Source of the DNA: Flavobacterium sp. KS-LB2
Lineage (GTDB): Bacteria > Bacteroidota > Bacteroidia > Flavobacteriales > Flavobacteriaceae
Length of the DNA: 64,000 nt
Assembly (NCBI RefSeq): GCF_036895565.1
Contig: NZ_CP145904.1
Location: 1,426,001 to 1,490,000 of the forward strand
Reading direction: 5' to 3'
Position numbers and translations under genes: made by a program. Under the pieces are notes generated by a model that saw only the letters and a list, made by a program, of their open reading frames with translations, ran no database searches and was not told where the DNA came from. Positions 26,155 through 35,134 of the stretch are shown here, one piece after another; position 1 is the first letter of the stretch, and the number at the start of each line of letters is the position of its first letter.

Positions 26155-27204
26155 ATGATCGATACAATATCATATCAAAATGTGCACAACCTTTTTAAAT
26201 TAAATGGGTTTCATCTGAATCGAAATGATTTATGCAGAGTTGCATATAGTTTCATAAAAGAAGGGGAGGAATTTGAGAAATCAGTAGGTGATTTTATACT
26301 CGATTGGTTTGATGCCAAATCGTATATTGAAATGAATACTTCAGGAACAACCGGAACTCCCAAACTGATTCGTGTCGATAAACAAGCCATGGTTAATTCA
26401 GCAATTGCTACAGGTGATTTTTTCGATTTAAAGCCAGGTGATAAAGCATTACATTGTTTGCCTACTAAATATATTGCTGGAAAAATGATGTTTGTGAGGA
26501 GTTTTATTCTTGGTCTTGATGTTGATTTTGTTGCGCCAAGTTCTCACCCTATGTTGCAAAATGATTCCAAGTATGATTTTGTTGCCATGGTTCCTTTACA
26601 AGCTCAAAACTCTTTATCGGAATTGAGAAATGTGAAAAAGATGATTGTTGGGGGTGCTAGAATGAGCAGTGCTGTAGAAAAAGAGCTTTCTAAATTGAAA
26701 ACGAAAGTATATGAAACGTATGGTATGACTGAGACTATTACTCATATTGCAGCCAAGAAAATAGGGGAGGAGGCTTTTTCTATTTTACCAAATATTAAAA
26801 TTAGTCAAGATGATAGAAATTGTTTGGTAATTGATGCTTTGAAAATTTCAAATGAATCTATTGTTACCAATGATTTGGTAGAGCTTGTAGGTGAAAATAA
26901 ATTTGTTTTTTTAGGACGTATTGATAACGTAATAAATAGTGGAGGAATCAAATTAATCCCTGAAAAAATTGAGAATAAGCTATCGGATAAAATTAACTCA
27001 AGATTTTTCGTAACTGGTAAACAAGATGCTAATTTAGGGGAAAAATTGGTTCTTGTTATCGAAGGGGAACAACAAGCACTAGACGAGGCAATTTTTGATG
27101 GTTTGGATAAATATGAAAAACCAAAAGAAGTGTTATATGTTTCTAAATTTATTGAAACCGAAAGTGGAAAGGTGAAACGCAAAGAAATTCTATCGGGTAT
27201 TTAA
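26155..27204 (+). CDS. menE: AMP-forming acyl-CoA ligase, probable o-succinylbenzoate-CoA ligase
   Basis: 349 residues, shorter than typical 450-aa adenylate-forming ligases but normal for the compact MenE of Bacteroidota. The P-loop-like AMP motif is TSGTTGTPKLIRVDK (about 62-76), the second motif YGMTET (about 187-192), and the C-terminal hinge is near FLGRIDNVINSGG. MenE activates o-succinylbenzoate with CoA in menaquinone synthesis. The other men genes are not in the window, so the pathway assignment rests on sequence resemblance. A 12-bp hairpin terminator follows. Confidence 0.8.
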   Translation: MIDTISYQNVHNLFKLNGFHLNRNDLCRVAYSFIKEGEEFEKSVGDFILDWFDAKSYIEMNTSGTTGTPKLIRVDKQAMVNSAIATGDFFDLKPGDKALHCLPTKYIAGKMMFVRSFILGLDVDFVAPSSHPMLQNDSKYDFVAMVPLQAQNSLSELRNVKKMIVGGARMSSAVEKELSKLKTKVYETYGMTETITHIAAKKIGEEAFSILPNIKISQDDRNCLVIDALKISNESIVTNDLVELVGENKFVFLGRIDNVINSGGIKLIPEKIENKLSDKINSRFFVTGKQDANLGEKLVLVIEGEQQALDEAIFDGLDKYEKPKEVLYVSKFIETESGKVKRKEILSGI

Positions 27205-27214
27205 ATCATTTTAC

Positions 27215-27244
27215 TTAAAAAGCATCCGTACAGATGCTTTTTAA
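27215..27244. terminator. Bidirectional terminator between menE and the DoxX gene
   Basis: TTAAAAAGCATC (27215-27226) and GATGCTTTTTAA (27233-27244) form a perfect 12-bp stem with a 6-base loop between two converging genes. Confidence 0.88.
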
Positions 27245-27248
27245 GTTT

Positions 27249-27671
27249 TTATTGTTGCATTTTAAAGTAATAATCAGCTGAGTTTTTTCCGCTTCCGTAG
27301 AATAAGAAAAAAACACAAATTCCTAATATCAATAATGCCAAAAGTAAATTTTGGGAATGCATTTCTCCCATGAAATTTATTACTATTGCACCTATGAGAA
27401 TAGGTAATTGTGCAATTATTGCCCATCTAGTAAGTAGACCAAAAGCAATCATTATTCCACCTACCATATGTGCCGGAGCAATATAATGAACAAGGAACAT
27501 TCCACCACCAATTCTATCAATAGGTGATATCAGATCATTTAAATATTGAATATTCGTTACAAAAGATATTCCTTTCATAAACAAAAATACACCAAGTCCT
27601 ATTCGTACCAAATCCACGGTTAAATAAGTATGCGTATTCGCCCACTTATTTAAATTTTTTACGCTGTTCAT
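27249..27671 (-). CDS. DoxX-family membrane protein
   Basis: 140 residues with four hydrophobic helices. RIGLGVFLFMKGISFV (about 21-36) and HMVGGIMIAFGLLTRWA (about 68-84) are typical of the DoxX/SURF4-like family. Bacterial DoxX proteins are small inner-membrane proteins linked in some species to quinone or thiol redox chemistry; no specific role is evident here. It is monocistronic. Confidence 0.82.
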   Translation of the reverse strand: MNSVKNLNKWANTHTYLTVDLVRIGLGVFLFMKGISFVTNIQYLNDLISPIDRIGGGMFLVHYIAPAHMVGGIMIAFGLLTRWAIIAQLPILIGAIVINFMGEMHSQNLLLALLILGICVFFLFYGSGKNSADYYFKMQQ

Positions 27672-27897
27672 AATACTATAGTTTAAATATTAGTACTAAG
27701 TTACTGATTTTTAATTAAATAATATATAATTGTTTGAAGAAAACTAAACTTTGGAAGCGTGTCTTAGCCCAAAAAAAAGATTGATAGCTATTGTTGATAA
27801 ACGACTAATAATGCTGTCTTAACTTGTAAATAGAGATTAGTGAAGATTTTAAATTATAAGAAATATGAAGAGATTTGGGAGGTCTTAAATCTCTTAT

Positions 27898-28530
27898 TTA
27901 ATTTAGAAACCGATAATTAATTCTTAAACCAAGACTATTTTCTGCATGCCCATGTGCTAGAAATTGAGTCAAATCCATAGATAAATTGATTTTGTTTTTA
28001 GTAGACCGGATGATAAATGACTTTCCAAAATAAATACCTGAACACAATCCAAATTGCTGGTCACTAGCATATTCAGTTACAAAACCCAATCCTATTTTTC
28101 CATCTTCATCAGAGAGTACGTATCCTAAACCAGTTTCGGCTCCAAAATAGTAATTTGATTTTAAATTAAATTGAATATTTGGTTTAAGACAGAATAAACT
28201 AAAATTACTATGTAAAGCTCTTTCTGTCAACGTACTTTCCGGAGTAAGTATACGACTGCCTTTTTTGATAAATCTATAATCATAATCAAATCGAATTCCG
28301 AGTTCTAATTTTCGAGATATTATTTTCCCAACCTTAGCATTTATTCCTATGGCAAGTCTATGACTTCTATACATTTGTATGTGTACAGGTAATGATGCAT
28401 TTATCCCTGCTTCCATATAAAAGGATTTCTTATCCTTTAACAAAATAGTATTTTCGGTATTATTTTGTGCATATGTAAACTGCCACACTAACAATAAAAG
28501 TGTTGTTAGTAAAACAAAAATCTTTTTCAT
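27898..28530 (-). CDS. Predicted secreted/outer-membrane beta-barrel protein of unknown function
   Basis: 210 residues with a clear signal peptide, MKKIFVLLTTLLLLVWQFTY, cleaved near AQN. The rest alternates polar and hydrophobic residues with aromatic ends (FYMEAGINASLPVHIQMY, LELGIRFDYDYRFI, AETGLGYVL, SLGLRINYRFLN), the pattern of a small eight-stranded outer-membrane barrel. The terminal phenylalanine region RINYRFLN fits a barrel insertion signal. No specific family is recognised, and it has no close same-strand partner. Confidence 0.65.
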   Translation of the reverse strand: MKKIFVLLTTLLLLVWQFTYAQNNTENTILLKDKKSFYMEAGINASLPVHIQMYRSHRLAIGINAKVGKIISRKLELGIRFDYDYRFIKKGSRILTPESTLTERALHSNFSLFCLKPNIQFNLKSNYYFGAETGLGYVLSDEDGKIGLGFVTEYASDQQFGLCSGIYFGKSFIIRSTKNKINLSMDLTQFLAHGHAENSLGLRINYRFLN

Positions 28531-28669
28531 TTCTTTTAATTTTAGATAATTAAATGAATTAGGTTAAGATTTTTTAGGGCATTATAACTGCTTTTAGGAA
28601 CCATTAATATAGTTCCTAAAAGTATTATAAATATACAAAATATAGATTTAAGTAACTGTAAATGAGTAG

Positions 28670-30298
28670 TTAAACTTGAATCACACCTAGGTTAAATTTT
28701 TTCTCGATAGGTGAGTGATTAGCCGCTTCAATACCCATAGAAATCCAAGTTCTGGTGTCTAAAGGATCAATAATGGCATCTGTCCATAATCGTGAAGCTG
28801 CATAATAAGGCGAAACCTGTTCGTCATATCTAGCTTTGATTTTATCAAACAATTCTTTCTCTTTTGTTTCGTCTACCAGTTCGCCTTTTGCTTTAAGCGA
28901 AGAAGCTTCAATTTGTGCCAATACTTTCGCAGCCTGAGTTCCTCCCATAACGGCTAGTTCAGCACTTGGCCAAGCAAAAATTAATCTTGGATCATACGCT
29001 TTTCCGCACATGGCATAATTTCCGGCTCCGTAGGAATTTCCTATGATTACCGTGAATTTTGGTATCACTGAATTGGATACTGCATTTACCATTTTTGCAC
29101 CATCTTTTATAATTCCGCCATGTTCAGATTTGGATCCAACCATAAACCCGGTAACATCTTGAATGAAAACTAGAGGGATTTTCTTTTGGTTACAGTTTGC
29201 AATAAAACGAGTGGCTTTATCAGCGCTATCGGAGTAGATAACGCCACCAAATTGCATTTCGCCATTTTTAGTTTTTACTACTTTTCGTTGGTTGGCAACA
29301 ATTCCAACTGCCCATCCGTCAATTCTGGCGTAACCAGTAATAATAGTTTGGCCATAACCATCTTTATAGGCCTCAAATTCAGAGTTATCAACAAGACGAT
29401 TGATGATTTCCATCATATCATATTGTTCGTTTCTGGCTTTTGGCAAAACACCATAGATTTCTTTTTCGTCTAATACTGGTTTCTCTGCTTTAATTCGGTT
29501 GTAACCAGCTTTGTCATAATCACCTATTTTATCAACTATATTTTTTATTCTGTCTAATGCGTCTTTATCATCTTTTGCTTTGTAGTCTGTCACGCCAGAA
29601 ATTTCACAATGTGTGGTTGCGCCACCTAAAGTTTCATTATCGATACTTTCGCCAATGGCCGCTTTCACTAAATAACTTCCAGCTAAAAAAATACTTCCTG
29701 TTTTATCCACAATCATAGCTTCGTCACTCATGATTGGCAAATAAGCGCCACCGGCAACACAACTTCCCATTACAGCAGCAATTTGGGTAATTCCCATACT
29801 ACTCATTTGGGCATTATTTCTAAAAATTCGACCAAAATGTTCTTTGTCTGGGAAAATTTCATCTTGTAAAGGTAAATATACTCCTGCGCTGTCTACTAGA
29901 TAGATGATAGGTAGCCTGTTTTCCATTGCGATTTCTTGTGCTCGCAGGTTTTTCTTTGCGGTTATAGGGAACCAAGCTCCCGCTTTTACGGTAGCATCAT
30001 TAGCTACAACAATACATTGTTTGCCTCTAATATATCCTATTTTTACAACAACTCCTCCAGATGGACAACCACCATGTTCCGCATACATTCCTTCGCCAAC
30101 AAAGGCACCAATTTCAATGCTGTTAGCTTTTGCGTCAAGCAAATAATCGATACGTTCTCTTGCGGTCATTTTGCCTTCACCATGTAATTTTTGGATGCGT
30201 TTTTCACCACCGCCTAATTTAACTGCACTTAATTTTTGTCGCAATGCCGAAAGTAAAAGTTTATTGTGGTCTTCGTTTTTGTTGAAGTTTAAATCCAT
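28670..30298 (-). CDS. Acyl-CoA carboxylase beta subunit (methylcrotonyl-CoA carboxylase-like)
   Basis: 542 residues with both carboxyltransferase halves. N-terminal features are KMTARERIDYLLD (about 43-55), PSGGVVVKIGYI (about 79-90) and the oxyanion segment MGSCVAGGAYLPIMSDE (about 177-193); the C-terminal half has VGSKSEHGGIIKDGAKMVNAV (about 391-411). The stretch LGGATTHCEISGVTDY is closer to methylcrotonyl-CoA than to propionyl-CoA carboxylases, which usually read GGADVH here. It transfers carboxyl from biotin to the acyl-CoA, as in leucine breakdown. The biotin-carrying alpha subunit is not nearby. Confidence 0.87.
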   Translation of the reverse strand: MDLNFNKNEDHNKLLLSALRQKLSAVKLGGGEKRIQKLHGEGKMTARERIDYLLDAKANSIEIGAFVGEGMYAEHGGCPSGGVVVKIGYIRGKQCIVVANDATVKAGAWFPITAKKNLRAQEIAMENRLPIIYLVDSAGVYLPLQDEIFPDKEHFGRIFRNNAQMSSMGITQIAAVMGSCVAGGAYLPIMSDEAMIVDKTGSIFLAGSYLVKAAIGESIDNETLGGATTHCEISGVTDYKAKDDKDALDRIKNIVDKIGDYDKAGYNRIKAEKPVLDEKEIYGVLPKARNEQYDMMEIINRLVDNSEFEAYKDGYGQTIITGYARIDGWAVGIVANQRKVVKTKNGEMQFGGVIYSDSADKATRFIANCNQKKIPLVFIQDVTGFMVGSKSEHGGIIKDGAKMVNAVSNSVIPKFTVIIGNSYGAGNYAMCGKAYDPRLIFAWPSAELAVMGGTQAAKVLAQIEASSLKAKGELVDETKEKELFDKIKARYDEQVSPYYAASRLWTDAIIDPLDTRTWISMGIEAANHSPIEKKFNLGVIQV

Positions 30299-30410
30299 GA
30301 TGAAATAGTGTTAAAAATAGTTTGGGCTAAAATACAAAATCCAACGAAATAAATTTTATTATTTTCTAGGTTTAGAGAGAAAATAGAAGATATATTTAGT
30401 ATTAAAACAA

Positions 30411-30438
30411 AAAAACAGAAGTTTACTTCTGTTTTTTT
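30411..30438 (-). terminator. Terminator after lpxD
   Basis: AAAAACAGAAG (30411-30421) pairs with CTTCTGTTTTT (30426-30436), an 11-bp stem with a tight four-base loop. Confidence 0.82.
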
Positions 30439-30463
30439 ATGAATTTAATAAAAAAGGAATGGT

Positions 30464-31462
30464 TTATTTTTTGGACTCATTGACAAGCCTTTTTAGAATT
30501 GCCCATTGTTTTAATGCATCTCTAGCTTCTATAGCAGGATATCCTAACATGGTTTTTCCGGCTGGAATATCTCCAGTAACTCCTGAACCAGCACCTACAA
30601 TAGCACCATCACCTATAGTAGTGTGGTCTTTTATCGATGCGCTACCGCCAATGATTACGCCATTTCCTAACGTTACTGAACCAGCTAATCCACTGTTTCC
30701 TGCCATAATACAGAATTTGCCTAATTTACTGTTATGACCTATTTGAACTAAGTTATCAATTTTACAACCGTCACCCAATACTGTTGAACTGAATTTCCCT
30801 CTATCAACACAGGAGTTAGCACCAATTTCAACATTATTGCCAATGATCACATTTCCAATTTGCGGAATTTTCACCAAACCTCTTTGAGGGTCAGGACGAA
30901 AACCAAAACCATCGGCGCCAATTGTTGCGTTAGGGTGTAAAATACAGTCATTGCCAATATGGCAACGTTCTCTAACGACTGTTCCAGACCAAATCACGGT
31001 GTTTTTTCCTATTGTAGATTCATCAAGAATAGTCACATTTGGATAAATCGTAGTATTGTCTCCAATAATAACTTTAGGTCCTATATAGCATCCAGCCCCA
31101 ATCCTGGCTCCATTACAAATAGTTGCAGTTGGGTCAATTACAGCATTTGGATGTATATCTACAACAAATAATGGAGTTGGAGGAGCAAAAAGTTCCAATA
31201 CTTGGGACATGGCTAAATCAGCATTTTTTACTTTTATAAAAGCCCTGTCTTCTCCTGGTTCTATAGATATATCCTCGTTGACAACTGCTACACAAGCTTT
31301 GGATGTTGACCAAAGTTTTTCGTATTTTTTGTTTCCAATAAATGAAATTTCAGATTCATTAGCGGCTTCAAGTTGTTCAGGTGCGGTAATATTGTGAAAA
31401 GTATTTCCCACTATTTCTCCTTTTAGAACTTCATTAATTTCTTGAATTGTATAGGATTTCAT
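30464..31462 (-). CDS. lpxD: UDP-3-O-acylglucosamine N-acyltransferase LpxD
   Basis: 332 residues. An N-terminal uridine-binding domain (about 1-100; ISFIGNKKYEKLW) is followed by a left-handed beta-helix of hexapeptide repeats (about 105-300; NAVIDPTATICNGARIGAGC and later), then a C-terminal helix. The catalytic histidine is in LVQIGHNSKLGKF (about 240). LpxD adds the second 3-hydroxyacyl chain in lipid A synthesis using acyl-ACP. Other lpx genes are not in the window. It is transcribed alone, with a strong terminator. Confidence 0.9.
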   Translation of the reverse strand: MKSYTIQEINEVLKGEIVGNTFHNITAPEQLEAANESEISFIGNKKYEKLWSTSKACVAVVNEDISIEPGEDRAFIKVKNADLAMSQVLELFAPPTPLFVVDIHPNAVIDPTATICNGARIGAGCYIGPKVIIGDNTTIYPNVTILDESTIGKNTVIWSGTVVRERCHIGNDCILHPNATIGADGFGFRPDPQRGLVKIPQIGNVIIGNNVEIGANSCVDRGKFSSTVLGDGCKIDNLVQIGHNSKLGKFCIMAGNSGLAGSVTLGNGVIIGGSASIKDHTTIGDGAIVGAGSGVTGDIPAGKTMLGYPAIEARDALKQWAILKRLVNESKK

Positions 31463-31528
31463 TGAAAAACTGGATGTTTTTGAGTTAAATATTTTTCAAA
31501 TAAAAGAATTTACCCTTAGTTATCCTAA

Positions 31529-32275
31529 TTAATACTCCATTTTAGTTCTACCAATCTTTTTTTGTTTTCCTTCAAATGCATGTAAGGTAATCGGAAGTTT
31601 GTGCTTTGTTACAATTGTCTTACCATCAATCTTTCCAGGTAGCCATTTTGGACTTCTTACTAATGTCTGGATCACTGCTAAATCAATTTCTTTGTTCACG
31701 CTTTTTATTACTTCAAAATGATTTAAAGTACCATCCAATTCTACTGAAAACCCAATTATAACTTGGCCAAAACTATTATTTGGTTTTTTAAAATCAGAGG
31801 CAATGAAGTCATAAAATGCTTTTTCTCCTCCGGGGAATTCTGCTTTTATGTGGTAAGGGTAAAACGCTATCTCTGTTTCGTTTTCATCAAAACATTTCCC
31901 ATCAACAAATTCCCCGTTTTTATAATTCTCAATTCTTTTAATTTTTCCAGACTCGTAATAGCGTGTTTGTGAACCTTCTTGTTTTCCTTTTAGATAAATC
32001 GCTAATGATTCCTTTTTTCCGTTAGGATACCAACGCTCTGAAGTTCCGTCGATCTCCCTCTTCTTGTAGTTTGAAAAATAATCTTTAGAATAGATACTAT
32101 CGTTTATGTAAAAAGTAGTTCTTAGAGTTCCTTTGCCTTTTGGCTCATAAATACTATAGTATGTTGCATTGGATTGTGTTGGTAATTCTTTAAAGTCCTC
32201 CGTAAAATATATTTTTTTCTGAGCATAAAAAGGTATCGAAGATAACAAAACGAATAGAAGAAGAATTTTTTTCAT
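31529..32275 (-). CDS. Exported YwqK/MORN-repeat protein with TonB C-terminal domain
   Basis: 248 residues. An N-terminal signal peptide (MKKILLLFVLLSSIPFYAQ) replaces the transmembrane anchor and proline-rich arm of classic TonB. Residues about 75-130 carry YwqK/MORN-type repeats (ERWYPNGKKESLAIYLKGK, TRYYESGKIKRIENYKNGE). The end (about 165-232) is a TonB-C-like fold with VIIGFSVELDGTLNHFEVI and SPKWLPGKIDGK. Proteins of this kind are frequent in Bacteroidota; their role in energising receptors is doubtful without an anchor. Periplasmic location is likely. Confidence 0.78.
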   Translation of the reverse strand: MKKILLLFVLLSSIPFYAQKKIYFTEDFKELPTQSNATYYSIYEPKGKGTLRTTFYINDSIYSKDYFSNYKKREIDGTSERWYPNGKKESLAIYLKGKQEGSQTRYYESGKIKRIENYKNGEFVDGKCFDENETEIAFYPYHIKAEFPGGEKAFYDFIASDFKKPNNSFGQVIIGFSVELDGTLNHFEVIKSVNKEIDLAVIQTLVRSPKWLPGKIDGKTIVTKHKLPITLHAFEGKQKKIGRTKMEY

Positions 32276-32313
32276 TTGATAAAGGGTGATTTTTAAAGCG
32301 AAAATAATAAAAA

Positions 32314-32349
32314 AATCCTACAATATAGCACTTTGCTTATTGTAGGATT
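32314..32349 (-). terminator. prfB terminator
   Basis: AATCCTACAATA (32314-32325) pairs perfectly with TATTGTAGGATT (32338-32349), 23 bases past the prfB stop on the minus strand. Confidence 0.82.
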
Positions 32350-32371
32350 AAGATTTAATATGGTGTTAATA

Positions 32372-33467
32372 TTACTCTTCTTTTTGTCCCATCATCATCA
32401 AATACGCTTTTAAAAACTCATCGATTTCACCATTCATAACACCATCAACATTACTGGTTTCATGACCAGTTCTAACGTCTTTGACTAATTTATAGGGTTG
32501 CATCACATAATTTCTGATTTGCGATCCCCATTCTATTTTCATTTTCCCCGCTTCGATATCAGCCCGTTGTGCCTGTTTCTTTTTTAACTCAATTTCGTAT
32601 AATTGAGAGCGCAACATTTGCATGGCACGTTGTCTGTTATCTTGTTGGGAACGTGTTTCGGAACATTGTATTTGTATTCCCGTTGGTTTATGAAACAATT
32701 GTACTTTGGTTTCCACCTTATTTACATTTTGTCCTCCTGCACCACTAGATCGCGAAGTCGTTATCTCGATATCAGCAGGATTAATGTCAATTTCGATACT
32801 GTCATCAACCAGTGGATATACATAAACAGAAGCAAATGAGGTATGACGCTTGGCATTACTGTCAAAAGGAGATATTCTAACTAACCTATGTACGCCATTT
32901 TCTCCTTTTAAATACCCAAAAGAATAATCGCCTTCAAATTCAAGGGTTACAGTTTTTATACCTGCAGCTTCTCCTTTCTGGAAATTCAGTTCTTTAATTT
33001 TATATCCGTATTTTTCGCCCCACATCATGTACATGCGCATGAGCATTTCGGCCCAGTCACAACTTTCAGTTCCACCGGCACCAGCGGTTATTTGTACCAC
33101 AGCACTCAAAGTGTCGCCTTCGTCCGAAAGCATATTCTTGAATTCGATGGCTTCAATATGTGCTTGGGTCGCTTTGTAATGTTCGTCTAATTCCTCAGGA
33201 GTAAGTTCGCCTTCTCTGTAAAAATCATAGGCGATTTGCAATTCATCAGTCATTTCGACCGCTTTATTGTAATCTTCAATCCACTTTTTCTTGTTTCGAA
33301 GATTTTTTACAATTAGTTCAGCTTCTTTTGCATTGTTCCAAAAGTCAGGTGCAAAAGTTTTCTCTTCTTCGTTTGAAATCTCAATTAGTTTGGCATCAAC
33401 GTCAAAGATACCTCCTCAACGCACCAAGGCGCTCTACAATACCTTTTATTTGTTCGGTAGTTGTCAT
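32372..33467 (-). CDS. prfB: Peptide chain release factor 2, with programmed +1 frameshift
   Basis: The gene starts at the ATG at 33467 and reads 21 sense codons to a TGA at 33404-33402. The site is AGGAGG TAT CTT TGA C, with the Shine-Dalgarno-like AGGAGG 3 bases before CTT, the classic RF2 autoregulatory +1 shift. Skipping the T at 33404 gives GAC and an open frame to 32372, so the CDS joins 33467-33405 to 33403-32372. Catalytic GGQ lies in [14 protein letters not shown] and the stop-reading SPF in [12 protein letters not shown]2 releases peptides at UAA and UGA. Low RF2 lets ribosomes pause at the UGA and shift frame. Confidence 0.95.
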
Positions 33468-33555
33468 AAAATTATATTAATTTGATAGGTCAGTTTTCAA
33501 TATTTATCAAAAATGCCGTTTTGTACTATGATTAGTTTAGTTTTAACGGAACTAA

Positions 33556-33587
33556 TTGGAATTAACAAACGGTATTGTGTAAATTTG
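33556..33587 (+). promoter_or_regulatory. Promoter of the threonine aldolase gene
   Basis: TTG (33556-33558), a 21-base spacer and TAAATTTG (33580-33587) match the Bacteroidota consensus, 71 bases before the ATG at 33659. Confidence 0.65.
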
Positions 33588-33658
33588 TGGCACAAAAATA
33601 GAAAAATTTTACGAAGGGACAATTCTTGATTTGTTCCCACTGAAAATAAAAAAATAAT

Positions 33659-34678
33659 ATGGAAATAAATTTAGTTAGCGATACAATTACGAAACCTTCA
33701 CGAGAAATGTTGGTACATATGTTAAATGCAGTCGTAGGCGATGATGTTTATAAACAAGATCCAACAGTTATTGAGCTTGAAGCTAAAGTTGCTGAAATGT
33801 TTGGTATGGAAGCGGGGCTTTTTTTCCCGTCAGGAACTATGGCGAATCAAACGGCAATAAAATTACATACCCAGCCTGGAGAACAATTAATAGCTGACAA
33901 ATATGCTCATGTGTATCATTATGAAGGCGGAGGTGTTTCTTTTAATAGCGGAGTTTCCTGCTGTTTATTAGATGGAAATCGCGGAATGATTACTGCGGAG
34001 CAAGTTGCTGGAGCCATTAATGATCCGGAGTTTTATCATAGTCCATTAACAAGTTTAGTTTGCGTAGAAAACACAACAAATAAAGGCGGTGGAGCCTGTT
34101 ATGAATTGGAAGATTTGCAAAGAATCAAACAAGTTTGTGATGCTAATAATTTGAAATTTCACTTGGATGGCGCCCGTATTTGGAATGCTTTGATTGCTAA
34201 AAAACAAGACCCAAAAGCCTTTGGGAAATTATTCGATACCATTTCAGTTTGTTTGTCAAAAGGTTTGGGAGCGCCTATTGGTTCTGTGTTGTTGGGCGAT
34301 AAAGCTACTATTCATAGAGCATTGCGTGTTCGAAAAATATTTGGTGGCGGAATGCGTCAGGTAGGTTATTTGGCTGCTGCCGGAATTTATGCTTTAGATA
34401 ATAACATGGAACGTCTTGCCGAGGATCACCGTAGAGCGAAAGAAATTGCAGAAGTTCTGAAAAAGGTAAGCTGGGTTGAATCAGTGGAGCCAGTTGAAAC
34501 TAATATTTTGATATTTAAATTGGTCCCAAATTGTATCGAAAAGAATTTGATTGAATTGTTGAAACAAAAAAACATTTTAATCAGCTCGATGGGTCATGGA
34601 AAATTGAGAATTGTCACGCATCTAGATTATAAGGAAGTGATGCATACTTATGTTTTAGAAACGCTTTTGAAGTTATAA
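33659..34678 (+). CDS. ltaE: Low-specificity threonine aldolase (GntG/LtaE family)
   Basis: 339 residues with the fold-type I PLP fold. The start MEINLVSDTITKPSREM is typical, and the PLP lysine lies in SVCLSKGLGAPIGSVLLG (about 198-215). Other cofactor contacts are FPSGTMANQTAIK (about 56-68) and HLDGARIWNA (about 168-177). It cleaves L-threonine or L-allo-threonine to glycine and acetaldehyde. A gene for GcvT, which also handles glycine, is 8 kb away but not linked. Single gene with its own promoter and downstream hairpin. Confidence 0.9.
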   Translation: MEINLVSDTITKPSREMLVHMLNAVVGDDVYKQDPTVIELEAKVAEMFGMEAGLFFPSGTMANQTAIKLHTQPGEQLIADKYAHVYHYEGGGVSFNSGVSCCLLDGNRGMITAEQVAGAINDPEFYHSPLTSLVCVENTTNKGGGACYELEDLQRIKQVCDANNLKFHLDGARIWNALIAKKQDPKAFGKLFDTISVCLSKGLGAPIGSVLLGDKATIHRALRVRKIFGGGMRQVGYLAAAGIYALDNNMERLAEDHRRAKEIAEVLKKVSWVESVEPVETNILIFKLVPNCIEKNLIELLKQKNILISSMGHGKLRIVTHLDYKEVMHTYVLETLLKL

Positions 34679-34686
34679 GTTAAAAA

Positions 34687-34729
34687 TTATGAATTATGAG
34701 TTTTACAATTAAAAACTCATAATTCATAA
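34687..34729. terminator. Long A/T-rich hairpin between ltaE and ybaB
   Basis: TTATGAATTATGAGTTTT (34687-34704) pairs perfectly with AAAACTCATAATTCATAA (34712-34729), an 18-bp stem with a 7-base loop, between convergent genes. It probably acts as a bidirectional terminator. Confidence 0.7.
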
Positions 34730-34743
34730 CTAATTAATTTATC

Positions 34744-35064
34744 TTATTTAAAAAGATTGTCCATTCCTGGAATCATTGGCATATCCATTTTTGCAACAGC
34801 ATCAAGTTCAGCTTCATTTACTTTAGTCGCTTTTTCGATAGCTTTGTTGAGTACCAAAATCATATAATCTTCTAATTGTTCTTTATCTTCCAGTAAGGAA
34901 TCGTCAATAGTAATTGATTTAATGGAGCGATTGGCAGTTAGGGTTACTTTCAGTAAGCCATCGGTGCTTTGCTCATCTATAAGGACTGTATCTAAACGTT
35001 TTTTAGTATCTTCTATCTTTTGTTGGGTTTCTTTAAGTTTACCCATCATTCCCATTAAATCCAT
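34744..35064 (-). CDS. YbaB/EbfC-family nucleoid-associated protein
   Basis: 106 residues, the usual family size. The N-terminal helix [20 protein letters not shown] leads into the beta-hairpin core ([18 protein letters not shown], about 42-59) and a C-terminal helix with [14 protein letters not shown]. The family forms small tweezer-like dimers that bind DNA without a strict sequence preference. In many bacteria the gene follows dnaX and precedes recR, but neither is present here. It ends at a hairpin shared with ltaE. Confidence 0.87.
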   Translation of the reverse strand: MDLMGMMGKLKETQQKIEDTKKRLDTVLIDEQSTDGLLKVTLTANRSIKSITIDDSLLEDKEQLEDYMILVLNKAIEKATKVNEAELDAVAKMDMPMIPGMDNLFK

Positions 35065-35134
35065 GTTTTAATTTTTTTAAATTAATTGAATCACAAAATT
35101 AGTATATTGCATAGTCATATTCAACAAAATATTC

